Positions 25,765 through 34,236 of a stretch of DNA of 64,000 bases are shown piece after piece. This stretch comes from Amycolatopsis aidingensis (GTDB lineage Bacteria > Actinomycetota > Actinomycetes > Mycobacteriales > Pseudonocardiaceae). The stretch is taken from positions 7,104,001 through 7,168,000 of the forward strand of contig NZ_CP076538.1 of the NCBI RefSeq assembly GCF_018885265.1, written 5' to 3'. Numbering within the stretch: the stretch's first letter is position 1; each line of letters starts with the position of its first letter. Both the position numbers and the translations under genes were made by a program. The notes beneath the pieces are model-generated. The model was given only the letters and a program-made list of their open reading frames with translations. It made no database searches and was not told the DNA's origin.

Positions 25765-27272
25765 TTAGTGCGTAGCGGCGCGGGTCTTGATTGCGTCGAG
25801 GATCTGGTGGATGTCGTCGGGTAGCGGGTCGGCTGCCGTGATCACGTGGTCGCCGGTCTGGATGTGGATGGTGCGGTAGCGGCGGATGGTCTTGACGAAC
25901 TTCTTGATGGACCAGCCGGTGGTGTCCTCGATCCAGCGGGAGACGGCCAGGGCGGCGAATACGATCGTCAGGTGCGCTTCGATCGACTCCTTGGTGTGGT
26001 GGAAGATCGGGCGTGCGGCTAGGTCGGACTTGGCCATGCGGAAGCTTTTCTCGATCTGGAACAGCTGGCGGTAGGCGCCGATGACCTGTTCGGGTGTGGG
26101 GTCAGCGATGTTGGTGACGTAGCCCTTCATCCCGGCCAACGCGCGGGTCTTGGCCTCCAGGTCGCGGTTGACGGTCTTGGTGGCGTCGGTGAGCTTGACG
26201 AATCGATTGCGCTTGAGGGCGGTTTTGCCGGCCACGGTCTGCTCGGCCTTGCGGATCTGTTCGTCGATGCCCTTGAGCGTGCGGCGTGCCCGGTCGTGCT
26301 TGTACTGGTAGTACCGCATCTGGTCTTTGCGCTTGTCCTTTGTGCCGGCTGGCCAGGGTTGGACGAACACGTGCCCATCCGGGATCGCTTTGTCGGGGTG
26401 CTCACGGCGCCACTCGTCCACGACGTACGGGACGTCGGGGATCTTCATCCCGAGGATGAACGAGAGCCCGGCGGCCTCGATGTCTTTCATGTTGTTCTCG
26501 GAGATCATTCCGGCATCGGCGACGATGACCACGTCGTGCAGACCGTGGGCGGCCATGAACGCGGTGATCGTGGGCAGCATCGTGGTGATCTCGGCCTTGT
26601 TGCCCTCGAACGCGTGGACCATGAGTGGAACCCGGCCGCGTCGGTGAGCAGGCCCACGGTGATCTGCGGTTCCAGGCGGCGTTCCTTGGAGAACCCGGAC
26701 TCACGGAACCCGTCGCCGGTGTCGGTCTCGAAGTACAAAGTCGTCACGTCGTAGAGCACATACGTCGCTGGTCCCAGGCCGACATGGTGGGCGCACAGCG
26801 CCGCCAGCCGCTCCCGCCACGCATCGGCGGCGTACAAGGGAAGACGGCGCTTGAGCGTGCGGTAGGACACCGGCGCGATGCCCGCCTCCTCCAACACCCG
26901 CAGCGCGTCGAGCTTGCTGGACGGCTCGATGATCCGCGCCAGCACCAACTGCCGGAACACCTCATCGCCGTCGGCGGCAGCATCGAACCCGAGCACCTCA
27001 TACGCCGACGACAGGGCGTCCCACAGGTGCCCCATCCGGGAGGCGGTGATCGGCAACGGTCCGCCCGCCTCCGGTGAGGCGTCCAGACTCAGCTCGAGCT
27101 CGCCCTGCCCGGCCGTCATCCGTTGCCGGGCGACGGTCCTGAGCAGCTCTAACTCGACATCGTCATGGGCGGAACCGATGTGCTCGATATCGCGCGAGCC
27201 CTGGCGCGAGGAGTGCACGATCTGCACCGCACGAGCCCCGGATGCGGTCTTCACGGTGCGGATGTAGGCCAC
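25765..27272 (-). pseudogene. IS1634-family transposase split by a one-base frameshift
   Basis: Two overlapping minus-strand frames make one transposase. The N-terminal part (27272 to about 26625) begins MAYIRTVKTASGARAVQIVHS, then DIEHIGSAHDD, ELELLRTVARQR, YVLYDVTTLYFETDTGD and ITVGLLTDAAGF. The C-terminal part (26622-25765) continues MVHAFEGNKAEITTML, VIVADAGMISENN and IEKSFRMAKSDLAARPIFHHT. Between them GGGTTCCACTC is one C short of the expected frame. This could be an inactivating deletion; programmed slippage is less likely. It separates biosynthetic piece A from the rest. Confidence 0.88.
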
Positions 27273-27379
27273 CAGCCAACACTAGGACCCCGACTTAGTG
27301 CACAAGCCCCACCCAACCCACCAACGAACTCCCAGGTCAGCGAGCCGCGCCGCCGATCAGCCCCGATTCGTGGCCCAAG
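27273..27379. other. Junction between IS1634 element and truncated intron B
   Basis: This short stretch contains the right end of the IS1634-type element. It replaces the distal two-thirds of the intron B reverse transcriptase and its 3' ribozyme domains. No gene is present. Confidence 0.4.
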
Positions 27380-27952
27380 TCAGGTCTCCGCCAGGACCGA
27401 TCTCATGATCGAATGGCTCAAAGACCCGAAACAGTCGGTGATATCGCCCTCGATGAACCACACCGTCCCGTGCCATTGGTGATAGATCTCCTGCAAGGCG
27501 GTGTGACAGCCACGGCCAGGTCGGAACCCGTGGGAACGGTCGGAGAACTGCGGCTCGTAGTACGCCTCCAAGATCAGGCGCAGCACTTCTTGCAGCAGCT
27601 TGTCCGACCAGGTCGGCAGCCCCAGCGGGCGCTTCTTCGAGGAGTTCTTCTTCTCGATGTAGGTGCGCCGCACTGGGGTCCACCGGTAGCGCTCCTGCCG
27701 GAGCACGGTGATGATTGCCTCGATCTTGCCGAGGTTCATGCCGTCCACGGTCTCGCTGGTGACCCCAGGAGTCATCGCCCCCTTGTTGCGATAGAGCTTC
27801 CCATAGGCAAGCAGGAACAGATCCGGGTTGAACAAGCACCGGTAGACCCGTTCCAACGGCAGTCCTCTCCTGCCGCGTTCACGAATGATCTCCAATACGG
27901 TTGCGGCGTCTCGCATCTCGCGTACCTCACCGTCCTTGTTGACCTTGAGCAC
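27380..27952 (-). pseudogene. Truncated group II intron reverse transcriptase (intron B)
   Basis: 190 codons cover RT subdomains 0 to 3 only: VLEIIRERGRRGLPLERVYR, LFLLAYGKLYRNKGAMTPGV, RRTYIEKKNSSKKRPLGLPT, SHGFRPGRGCHTALQEI, WFIEGDITDCFGSLSH. The YADD active site, maturase X domain and any endonuclease domain are gone, so it cannot function. Its sequence is unlike that of intron A's protein, so B is a distinct lineage. Confidence 0.88.
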
Positions 27953-28461
27953 CTGGGTCCCTTCGCCCGTGTGGACGGCTCTCCCGTCCTCCCTGGCAGG
28001 GCGTGACTCCTGCGACTACTACGGACCCTCCGTGGCCCTAGGGCTCGCGCCCCGTAGGCCATCTCGAATTCCTCAATGCGCCAGACGTATCGAGCGTGAC
28101 GTAGGCGTCCCGGTCCGTCCCCTTGAACGGGCTCACTGCCCGTCGCCCGCCGACCGGAAGGGTTCAGAGCGACGAAAGTCGGAATCGCCCCTATGCTGGC
28201 GGCCCCGACAACAGACGCCGTGTCGGGAGGTGTGAACGTTTGCACCGCTGGGAACTGGGTTTCAAGCAGTGTGGCCTTCGCCGTATCACGCGGGCCTTGC
28301 ACGGCCATACCTTCGGCGTCTTCGCGGCATCCCGCGCTTTCCCGCCATGCTCTTGTCCCCTCCCGGTTTCCCGTTCAGGTAAGGCGGGTGGCCCAGAGGT
28401 CACCTCCTCCCGAACCTCTGCCCCCTGCGGGGGCGATCCAGCGCCGAGTTAGACGGCGCAC
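27380..28461 (-). mobile_element. Group II intron B, 5' part only, inserted in domain V of intron A copy 1
   Basis: Read on the minus strand it starts GTGCGCC at 28461, the canonical GUGYG 5' end of group II introns. About 510 nt of ribozyme 5' region follow before its reverse transcriptase starts at 27952. The intron is broken at about 27380, so domains V-VI and the 3' splice site are missing. The base before its 5' end belongs to domain V of a different intron (A, copy 1): GAGCCCGTTGCGTTGAAAGG is followed by GTGCGCC instead of the CGCACGG seen in the intact copy. Confidence 0.75.
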
Positions 28462-30550
28462 CCTTTCAACGCAACGGGCTCTCCACGGTTTCTGTCGTTA
28501 GGCGTGGTTCGTGCAGGGCCACGGGTTGGGGATGCTGCGTCGGCGGTACCGGGTGACCGGTGTCGCCGCGATGTTGCGCAGTTCGATCCCGTCGGCCGCG
28601 ATCGGCCGCCACCCTGTTGGGGTTCGTAGCCAGCGGTGGACGTCCTTCCATCTCCAGCGCCGTTTGGTCTTGACCCATCGGACGATTCGCCACCAGATGA
28701 AGTAGGCAAGCCGGTCGAAGGTGTGCTTGGCCACGGCGTGTCGGAAGTATTCAGCCCAGCCGCGTGTGATCCGATTGATCCGGATCAACACGGCTCGTAG
28801 GTCCTGCTGTGATGTCCTGCGCGTCAGGGCACGGATTCTCGCTTTCAGTGATCGGACGGGCCGATCGCCGACGAAAGTGTAGAGCCGCCACTGATCGCGG
28901 GTCCCTTTCTTGATTCTCCACCGGATGCGGAAACCCAGGAAATCGAACCCGTCGCGTATGTGCACGATCCGAGTCTTGGTCGGCGACAAACGCAGACCCA
29001 TCGGAGCGAACACCTGCGCGATTTCCTCGCGCAACGCCACCACGTGGTCCCTGGTGCCGAACACCATGACGACGAAATCGTCCGCATACCGGACGAGTCG
29101 CCAGGTCGGCAGACCCAGGCGCCGATGGCGGTGACGCCGGTTTTCTGTCGACATCCAACCCCCTGGCCGCCAGTCGCGGTGCATGTACTCGTCCAGCACC
29201 GACAACGCGATATTGGCCAAAAGCGGAGAGAGGATGCCCCCTTGCGGCGTCCCGGTCGGTGTGTCCCGTTCCTCGCCGAGCTCGGTCAGGACCCCGGCCT
29301 TGAGGAACGATTTCACCAGCGTAAGCACACGCTTGTCCGTCACCCGTGCCCGCACGCGGTCCATCAGGGCCACGTGGTCGATGGTGTCGAAACAAGCCTC
29401 GATGTCGGCATCCAAAACCCATTCGTAGCCGCGGCTCCCGAACAGATGGATATCGGCGATCGCATCATGTGCCCGCCGTTTGGGCCGGAACCCGAACGAG
29501 ACCGGATGAAAATCAGCCTCAAAAATCGGTTCCAGGACCAGTTTCAGGGCGGCCTGCACAACGCGGTCGATGACAGTAGGAATGCCCAACCTGCGGACTT
29601 TCCCCGACCCGACCGGCTTGGGAATCAACCGTTCCCGCACCGGCTGCGGCCGAAACGAACCGTCTTTAACCACGATGCGAATGCCACCCAGAAACTCCAG
29701 GGCGCCGATGTCCCGCTCGATCCGGGCGACGGTGACGCCGTCCGAACCAGCAGTACGTGCCCCGGCATTCGATGCGACCCGTTCCCACGCCACACGCAGG
29801 GTTGCCGGGTCGTGCACGAGGTTGAACAGGTCATCGAACCGTCGGCCAGGATCGGCCGACGCCCAACGATGAAGCTTGGCCTGCATTTCCGATACCCGAC
29901 GGAACGACCCGACGTCGGGTTGTTCCAGAGCGCCGCTATTCAACGGCGCATCTTTCGGCAATGCAGCATCCCTTCTTCTCGAAACCGCTGCCGTCCTTCC
30001 CCCTGTGACCGGCTTTCCCGGCCTCCGAGTACTACGACGGCTCCGCCCTGCCCGGCGTGTTCAGCAGACGGTGTGCCTATCCCGACGTGCGAGCTGGATG
30101 CCCACCAGTCGGGAACCATCACCAGACAGTTCCCGTGTTCACATGCTGATCGCTTGCCGAAGGAGGCATCTGACTTTGTTCCCGCGATATCGCCGTGACT
30201 ACGCCGCAGACCTTCACCACGGCCTCCCTGCGAAGGTGAGAATCCCCGCTCAGGAGTTCCCTGCCTCATCCAAGAAACGGGTGCGCATCGCGACCGGCCA
30301 TCCACCAGGTTTCAGCCGGTGACTACTTAGGAAACGTAACACGCCAGTTCCTCGCGTATACCTCTTCGACTCGTTTGCCGGACCCGCACCATCCGGCAGT
30401 TCTGGCACGTCCCGGTTTTGTCGGGGCCGCTTGCCACCCTCACCGGCACCTCCCAGTTCGGGCTGCCCCCAACTTCAACAGGCCGCTGCGACGGCCCGCA
30501 GGAGAAGGTCTTCCACCTCCTCGCGACACAACAGCGCTTTCACGGCGCAC
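28462..30550 (-). mobile_element. Group II intron A, copy 1 (3' end lost)
   Basis: The 5' end GTGCGCCG lies at 30550 on the minus strand, immediately after an IS256-type exon ending GGCGAGA. The sequence appears identical, by eye, to 40280-42368 over about 2089 bases. Identity stops inside domain V, where intron B has inserted. The 3' 11 nt of the domain V left strand/loop and everything beyond (77 nt in copy 2) are absent, so this copy cannot splice as it stands. Confidence 0.85.
28498..29961 (-). CDS. ltrA: Group II intron-encoded reverse transcriptase/maturase (intron A, copy 1)
   Basis: 487 residues. RT fingers and palm: GSDGVTVARIERDIGALEFL, VRRLGIPTVIDRVVQAALK, SFGFRPKRRAHDAIADIH, WVLDADIEACFDTIDH, GTPQGGILSPLLANI and the catalytic RYADDFVVM. 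The maturase (X) domain follows (TRGWAEYFRHAVAKHTFDRL, YFIWWRIVRWVKTKRRW). There is no obvious HNH endonuclease, so mobility would rely on reverse splicing into single-stranded or transiently open DNA. The protein looks identical to the copy at 40316-41779. Confidence 0.92.
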   Translation of the reverse strand: MPKDAPLNSGALEQPDVGSFRRVSEMQAKLHRWASADPGRRFDDLFNLVHDPATLRVAWERVASNAGARTAGSDGVTVARIERDIGALEFLGGIRIVVKDGSFRPQPVRERLIPKPVGSGKVRRLGIPTVIDRVVQAALKLVLEPIFEADFHPVSFGFRPKRRAHDAIADIHLFGSRGYEWVLDADIEACFDTIDHVALMDRVRARVTDKRVLTLVKSFLKAGVLTELGEERDTPTGTPQGGILSPLLANIALSVLDEYMHRDWRPGGWMSTENRRHRHRRLGLPTWRLVRYADDFVVMVFGTRDHVVALREEIAQVFAPMGLRLSPTKTRIVHIRDGFDFLGFRIRWRIKKGTRDQWRLYTFVGDRPVRSLKARIRALTRRTSQQDLRAVLIRINRITRGWAEYFRHAVAKHTFDRLAYFIWWRIVRWVKTKRRWRWKDVHRWLRTPTGWRPIAADGIELRNIAATPVTRYRRRSIPNPWPCTNHA

Positions 30551-30986
30551 TCTCGCCGGTGGTCAACCCTTTCGCATACAACGACAACACAATCTCATCC
30601 ACACTGCCCAACCTGCGCTGCCGCTTCTTCACCACCACTGGCTCGAAGCTGCCCTCCCGATCGCGCGGCACCCGCACCTCAACCTCGCCCTCGGCGTCCG
30701 AGACCACGGTCTTGGCGCGGGAACCGTTGCGCACGTTCGTGCCCTCACGGCCGGGCTGATCAGCGTGCTTGGCATGCCCCAGGTGCTCGGTCATCTCCGC
30801 GTCCAGCGCGGATCTCCAGCACCGTCTTCGTCAGCTGCCCCAGCAGCCCGTCCGGGCCGGTCAAGGCCATGCCCTGCTCCTGCGCCTGCTTGATCATCTC
30901 CGCGGCCAGCCGCTGCTGCGCACCGGCGGATCAGTCGCCTCGGCCTGCTTCTTCGATGCCTCACTCGTCACAGCATCAACAGTCAT
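30551..30986 (-). pseudogene. 5' exon of an IS256-family transposase, interrupted by intron A copy 1
   Basis: From ATG 30986 the N-terminus MTVDAVTSEASKKQAEATDP is followed by frame-shifted matches (QAQEQGMALTGPDGLLGQL, KTVLE) and then, in frame, EHLGHAKHADQPGREGTNVR, VEVRVPRDREGSFEPVVV and LSLYAKGLTTGE up to the intron boundary. The gene has at least one frameshift, and its 3' exon is not found next to the intron, so it is dead. It is clearly a different IS256 member from that at 39346-42792. Confidence 0.82.
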
Positions 30987-31083
30987 CCCACTCCGTGCCC
31001 ATCCCGCCTGACCTCAGCCCGGCGTGTCGGGCCGAACCCACCGATCTTGAAACAGTCCCTGGTCACACAACGTGATCAGAGGG

Positions 31084-32841
31084 TTACATACGTTCAGGTG
31101 CGGTAATGCCGAGGAGCCCGAGTCCGTGGTTAAGCGTGCGGGCGGTGAGCTGGCATAGCGCGAGTCGGTTGCTGCGAGTAGGTTCGCTAGCCTTCAGCAC
31201 GAGGCAGTTTTCGTAGAAGGCCGTGAAGTCGCGGGCGAGGTCGTAGAGGTATCCGCAGAGGCGGTGCGGTTCGAGGCTTGCGCTGACTTCGGCCAAGATG
31301 CTGGCGTAGGCGTCAAGTTCCAGCGCGAGGGCGCGTTCAGCGGGTTCGAGTGGGATGTTCGGGTCGATGGTGACGTCGGGGTCGTCCACGTTGCGGAGCA
31401 TGGACCGGATGCGGGTATGGGCGTACTGGAGGTAGACGCCGGTGTTGCCGGTGAAGGAGACCATGCGGTTGACGTCGAAGGCGTAATCCTTGACCCGTGA
31501 GGTAGACAGGTCGGCGTACTTGACCGCCCCGATCCCGGCCTGCTCGGCGATCCGGTCGAGTTCCGCTGGATCGAGGCCAGGGTCTTTCTCCGCGACGACG
31601 GCGCGGGCGCGGGCGACGGCGTCGTTGAGGAGGTCCATCAGCCGGACGGTGCCCCCGGCGCGGGTCTTGAACGGGCGCCCGTCGGGGCCGAGCACGGTGC
31701 CGTAGGGCACGTGGGCGGCGTCGACACCGTCAGTGAGCCACCCGGCGCGACGGGCGGCCTCGAAGATCAGCTGAAAGTGCAGGGCCTGCCGGGAGTCCGT
31801 TACATAGAGCAGCCGGGTGGTCTTGAGGTTGTGGATGCGGTAGCGGATGGTGGCCAGGTCGGTGGTGTCGTAGCCAAAGCCGCCGTCGCGCTTACGCACC
31901 ATTAGCACAGCCGGGCCCCCTTCGGGGCCAGTGACCTCCTCGGAGAAGATCACTACTGCGCCCTCGCTGTCGACCGCGATTCCGGCGTCGACGAGTTCGG
32001 TGATGGTGTCGGCGAGCAGCAGGTTATAGAAGGACTCGCCGACCGAGTCTTCGGGAGTAAGCAGCACGCCGAGCCGGTCGTAGATGACCTGGAACGCCTT
32101 CTCGGATTCGTCAACGATCTCCTTCCATCGGGCGACGGTGGCCGGGTCGCCGGATTGCAGGGCGACCACGCGGGCGCGGGAGCGGTCGGCGAAGGCGGGG
32201 TCGGCGTCGAACGCCTTGCGCGCAACCTTGTACAACTCGTCCAGCGCAGACACCGCGGAGGTAGTGCCGGAGAGTTCGTCCTGGTGCCAGGTGGCCTCGG
32301 GGTGCTCGTCGAGGTACTGGATGAGCATGCCGAACTGGGTGCCCCAGTCTCCGAGGTGGTTCTGCCGGATCACGTCGGCACCGAGGAAGCCGAGTACCCG
32401 GGCGAGGCTGTCCCCGATGATCGTGGTGCGCAGGTGACCGACGTGCATCTCCTTGGCGACGTTGGGCGCGGAGTAGTCGATGACTGTGCGCCGCCCCTCT
32501 TCCGGGGTGCCGACGCCTAGGCGCGGGCTGGCCAGCCGCCTGGCCACCTGGTCCCAAACGACCTGGTCTGGGACGGTGATGTTCAGAAAACCTGGCCCGG
32601 ACAGTTCGACCGAGCCGATCGGGTCGCCCTCGAGGACCATGCTCACCTCGGTGGCGAGATTACGAGGTTTAGTGCCGACACGCTTCGCCAGTGATAGGGC
32701 CGCGTTGGACTGGAAGTCGGCGTGCTCGGATCGGCGTACCAAGGGATCTGCTCCCGTCAGTTCGGGGCGTGCACGGCCGATCGCCTCCAACACCGCGGCG
32801 GCGACCTGGTCGAGCAGCGGCAGCACGTCGTGTTTACTCAC
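31084..32841 (-). CDS. argS: Arginyl-tRNA synthetase, candidate self-resistance copy
   Basis: 585 residues, full length. The N-terminal Add1-like domain (RSEHADFQSNAALSLAKRVG) is followed by the class I Rossmann domain with HIGH-type motif in SAPNVAKEMHVGHLRTTIIGD, then NHLGDWGTQFGMLIQYL, KRDGGFGYDTTDLATIRYR and GPDGRPFKTRAGGTVRLMDLL in place of KMSK. The DALR anticodon domain ends the protein. This is the E. coli/Streptomyces-type ArgRS, not the mycobacterial type with an SANPTGPIH signature. It lies between intron-laden IS debris and biosynthetic genes, and is divergent from a YcaQ gene. It may be the sole housekeeping enzyme or, given the cluster's amidinotransferase, a drug-resistant second copy. 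Confidence 0.95.
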   Translation of the reverse strand: MSKHDVLPLLDQVAAAVLEAIGRARPELTGADPLVRRSEHADFQSNAALSLAKRVGTKPRNLATEVSMVLEGDPIGSVELSGPGFLNITVPDQVVWDQVARRLASPRLGVGTPEEGRRTVIDYSAPNVAKEMHVGHLRTTIIGDSLARVLGFLGADVIRQNHLGDWGTQFGMLIQYLDEHPEATWHQDELSGTTSAVSALDELYKVARKAFDADPAFADRSRARVVALQSGDPATVARWKEIVDESEKAFQVIYDRLGVLLTPEDSVGESFYNLLLADTITELVDAGIAVDSEGAVVIFSEEVTGPEGGPAVLMVRKRDGGFGYDTTDLATIRYRIHNLKTTRLLYVTDSRQALHFQLIFEAARRAGWLTDGVDAAHVPYGTVLGPDGRPFKTRAGGTVRLMDLLNDAVARARAVVAEKDPGLDPAELDRIAEQAGIGAVKYADLSTSRVKDYAFDVNRMVSFTGNTGVYLQYAHTRIRSMLRNVDDPDVTIDPNIPLEPAERALALELDAYASILAEVSASLEPHRLCGYLYDLARDFTAFYENCLVLKASEPTRSNRLALCQLTARTLNHGLGLLGITAPERM

Positions 32842-32973
32842 AGATACAGTCCTCCTCCGTCGTTCGCCATTGTTTCAGGGGCAGCCCGCCAGGCCACGTC
32901 CGGCCACGGGGTGCGTGAGAGCAGGACTGTGTGGTCGCTCATCAGATACTTGTGTGTCGCCTATGCTGATCAC
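32842..32973. promoter_or_regulatory. Divergent promoter region argS / ycaQ-like gene
   Basis: 132 bp separate the two divergent starts and must contain both promoters. No definite consensus hexamers or T-box/attenuator structure could be assigned by eye. Confidence 0.35.
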
Positions 32974-34059
32974 ATGTCGTCGCTCAAGTGGTTGCGCCGC
33001 CACGCAGTCGGCTGGTCATTGCCGCGTAAGCCCGGCCTGCTTGCCGATGTGCTCGCAGAGACGGAGTTTGTCCAGGCTGATCCGATCCGAGCACCGGCCA
33101 GGGCCCAGGACCTGATACTGCGACAGCGGGTGCGCGGTTACCGGGTTGGTGACCTCGACCAGTGCTATGCGGAACTCGAGATCGACGAGGATGTGCTCTA
33201 CGCCTACGGCTACACGGCCCGCCGGCTGCGGCCGTACCTGCATCCGCGGCACGATCGCCACAGCCCCGACGGGGTTTTCCGGCCGTGCGGGCAAGCCGCC
33301 GAGATTCTCGAGTTCGTTCGCGAGAGCGGCCTGGCCCATCCCCGCGATGTCCAGGCACACTTCGGTCACCAGAAAGCCACGAACGACTGGGGAGGTACGT
33401 CGTCGGCGACTACCATGACGCTCGAACGGCTCCACCACTTCGGTTTCTTGCGCGTCGTCGACCGGGTCGCCGGAGTTCGCCGGTATCAGATCGCTCCCCC
33501 GCTGGGCGATCCGCTGGGCCTGGCCCAGCGGCGGCGGGCCTTGGTACTGCGGGTGGCCCGCACGCTCGCACCGGTGACTGAATCAACGCTCGGCAGTGCC
33601 GCGAGCCGTCTGGTGTCTTGGCTGCACGCCCCCGACACCCCGCGGCGCGGCATCCGGGTGGTTCGGGAACTGCTGGCGCGAGGCGAGTTGGAGGCAATGA
33701 CGATCGACGGCGTTCGTTACGTCTGGCCTGCTGACCTGGTGCCCGTGGATGCGGAGCCGCCTGCGCGCGTCCGGTTTCTCGCGCCATTCGATCCGGTGGT
33801 GTGGGATCGTAAGCGTTTCGGCCATATTTGGGGCTGGGACTACAGGTTTGAGGCCTACACGCCTGCGGCCAAACGTGTCCTGGGGTACTACGCGATGCCG
33901 ATGCTGTGGCGCGACAAGGTCATCGGGTGGGCCAACTGCGCTGACATCACCAGCAGTGTCGAGGTGGGTTTTGTCGACGGGGCGCCGAAGGGGGTGGCGT
34001 TCGAGAAAGCCTTGGACTCGGAGGTCGGTCGACTCAAAGCGTTCCTCTCTCCAGAGTGA
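32974..34059 (+). CDS. YcaQ/AlkX-like winged-helix DNA glycosylase (HTH_42 family)
   Basis: 361 residues from ATG 32974; the longer frame upstream has no protein character. The N-terminal QxD catalytic-type motif is present as VQADPIRAPARAQDLILRQR. Winged-helix regions follow (FGHQKATNDWGG; LERLHHFGFLRVVDRVAG), and the typical C-terminal LAPFDPVVWDRKRFGHIWGW, DYRFEAYTPAAKRVLGYYAM closes the domain. Relatives unhook DNA crosslinks and bulky alkyl adducts; AlkZ of this superfamily is a resistance protein in the azinomycin cluster. It may protect against a DNA-reactive product or be a passenger. It is divergent from argS and 178 bp before the flavin oxidase gene. Confidence 0.88.
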   Translation: MSSLKWLRRHAVGWSLPRKPGLLADVLAETEFVQADPIRAPARAQDLILRQRVRGYRVGDLDQCYAELEIDEDVLYAYGYTARRLRPYLHPRHDRHSPDGVFRPCGQAAEILEFVRESGLAHPRDVQAHFGHQKATNDWGGTSSATTMTLERLHHFGFLRVVDRVAGVRRYQIAPPLGDPLGLAQRRRALVLRVARTLAPVTESTLGSAASRLVSWLHAPDTPRRGIRVVRELLARGELEAMTIDGVRYVWPADLVPVDAEPPARVRFLAPFDPVVWDRKRFGHIWGWDYRFEAYTPAAKRVLGYYAMPMLWRDKVIGWANCADITSSVEVGFVDGAPKGVAFEKALDSEVGRLKAFLSPE

Positions 34060-34236
34060 CCCTGGCTTGGGCTGGTCCACCGACGCGGTCCATCGGCGCG
34101 ACGGTGGCGGATCAATACCGACCTAATACCCTGGTCCCCTCTACTGATGCCTATGTCGCGGGGTTGCCACCGTCCTGGTCGATCCGGCGACTCTCTTGTC
34201 CGCCTTAGCATTCTCGAGAGAGGGCCAGGGATTCGC

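Noticed and set aside
25765..27272. Two separate transposase genes
   Set aside because: The overlapping frames join into a single IS1634 transposase with one missing base, so they were merged into a pseudogene.
28960..30198. Long plus-strand ORF of 412 codons (repeated at 40778-42016)
   Set aside because: It lies antisense to the intron A reverse transcriptase, has no recognisable domain and owes its length to GC-biased codons on the other strand.
32480..33115. Plus-strand ORF across the argS start region
   Set aside because: It is antisense to argS, overlaps the ycaQ-like gene out of frame and has no protein character.
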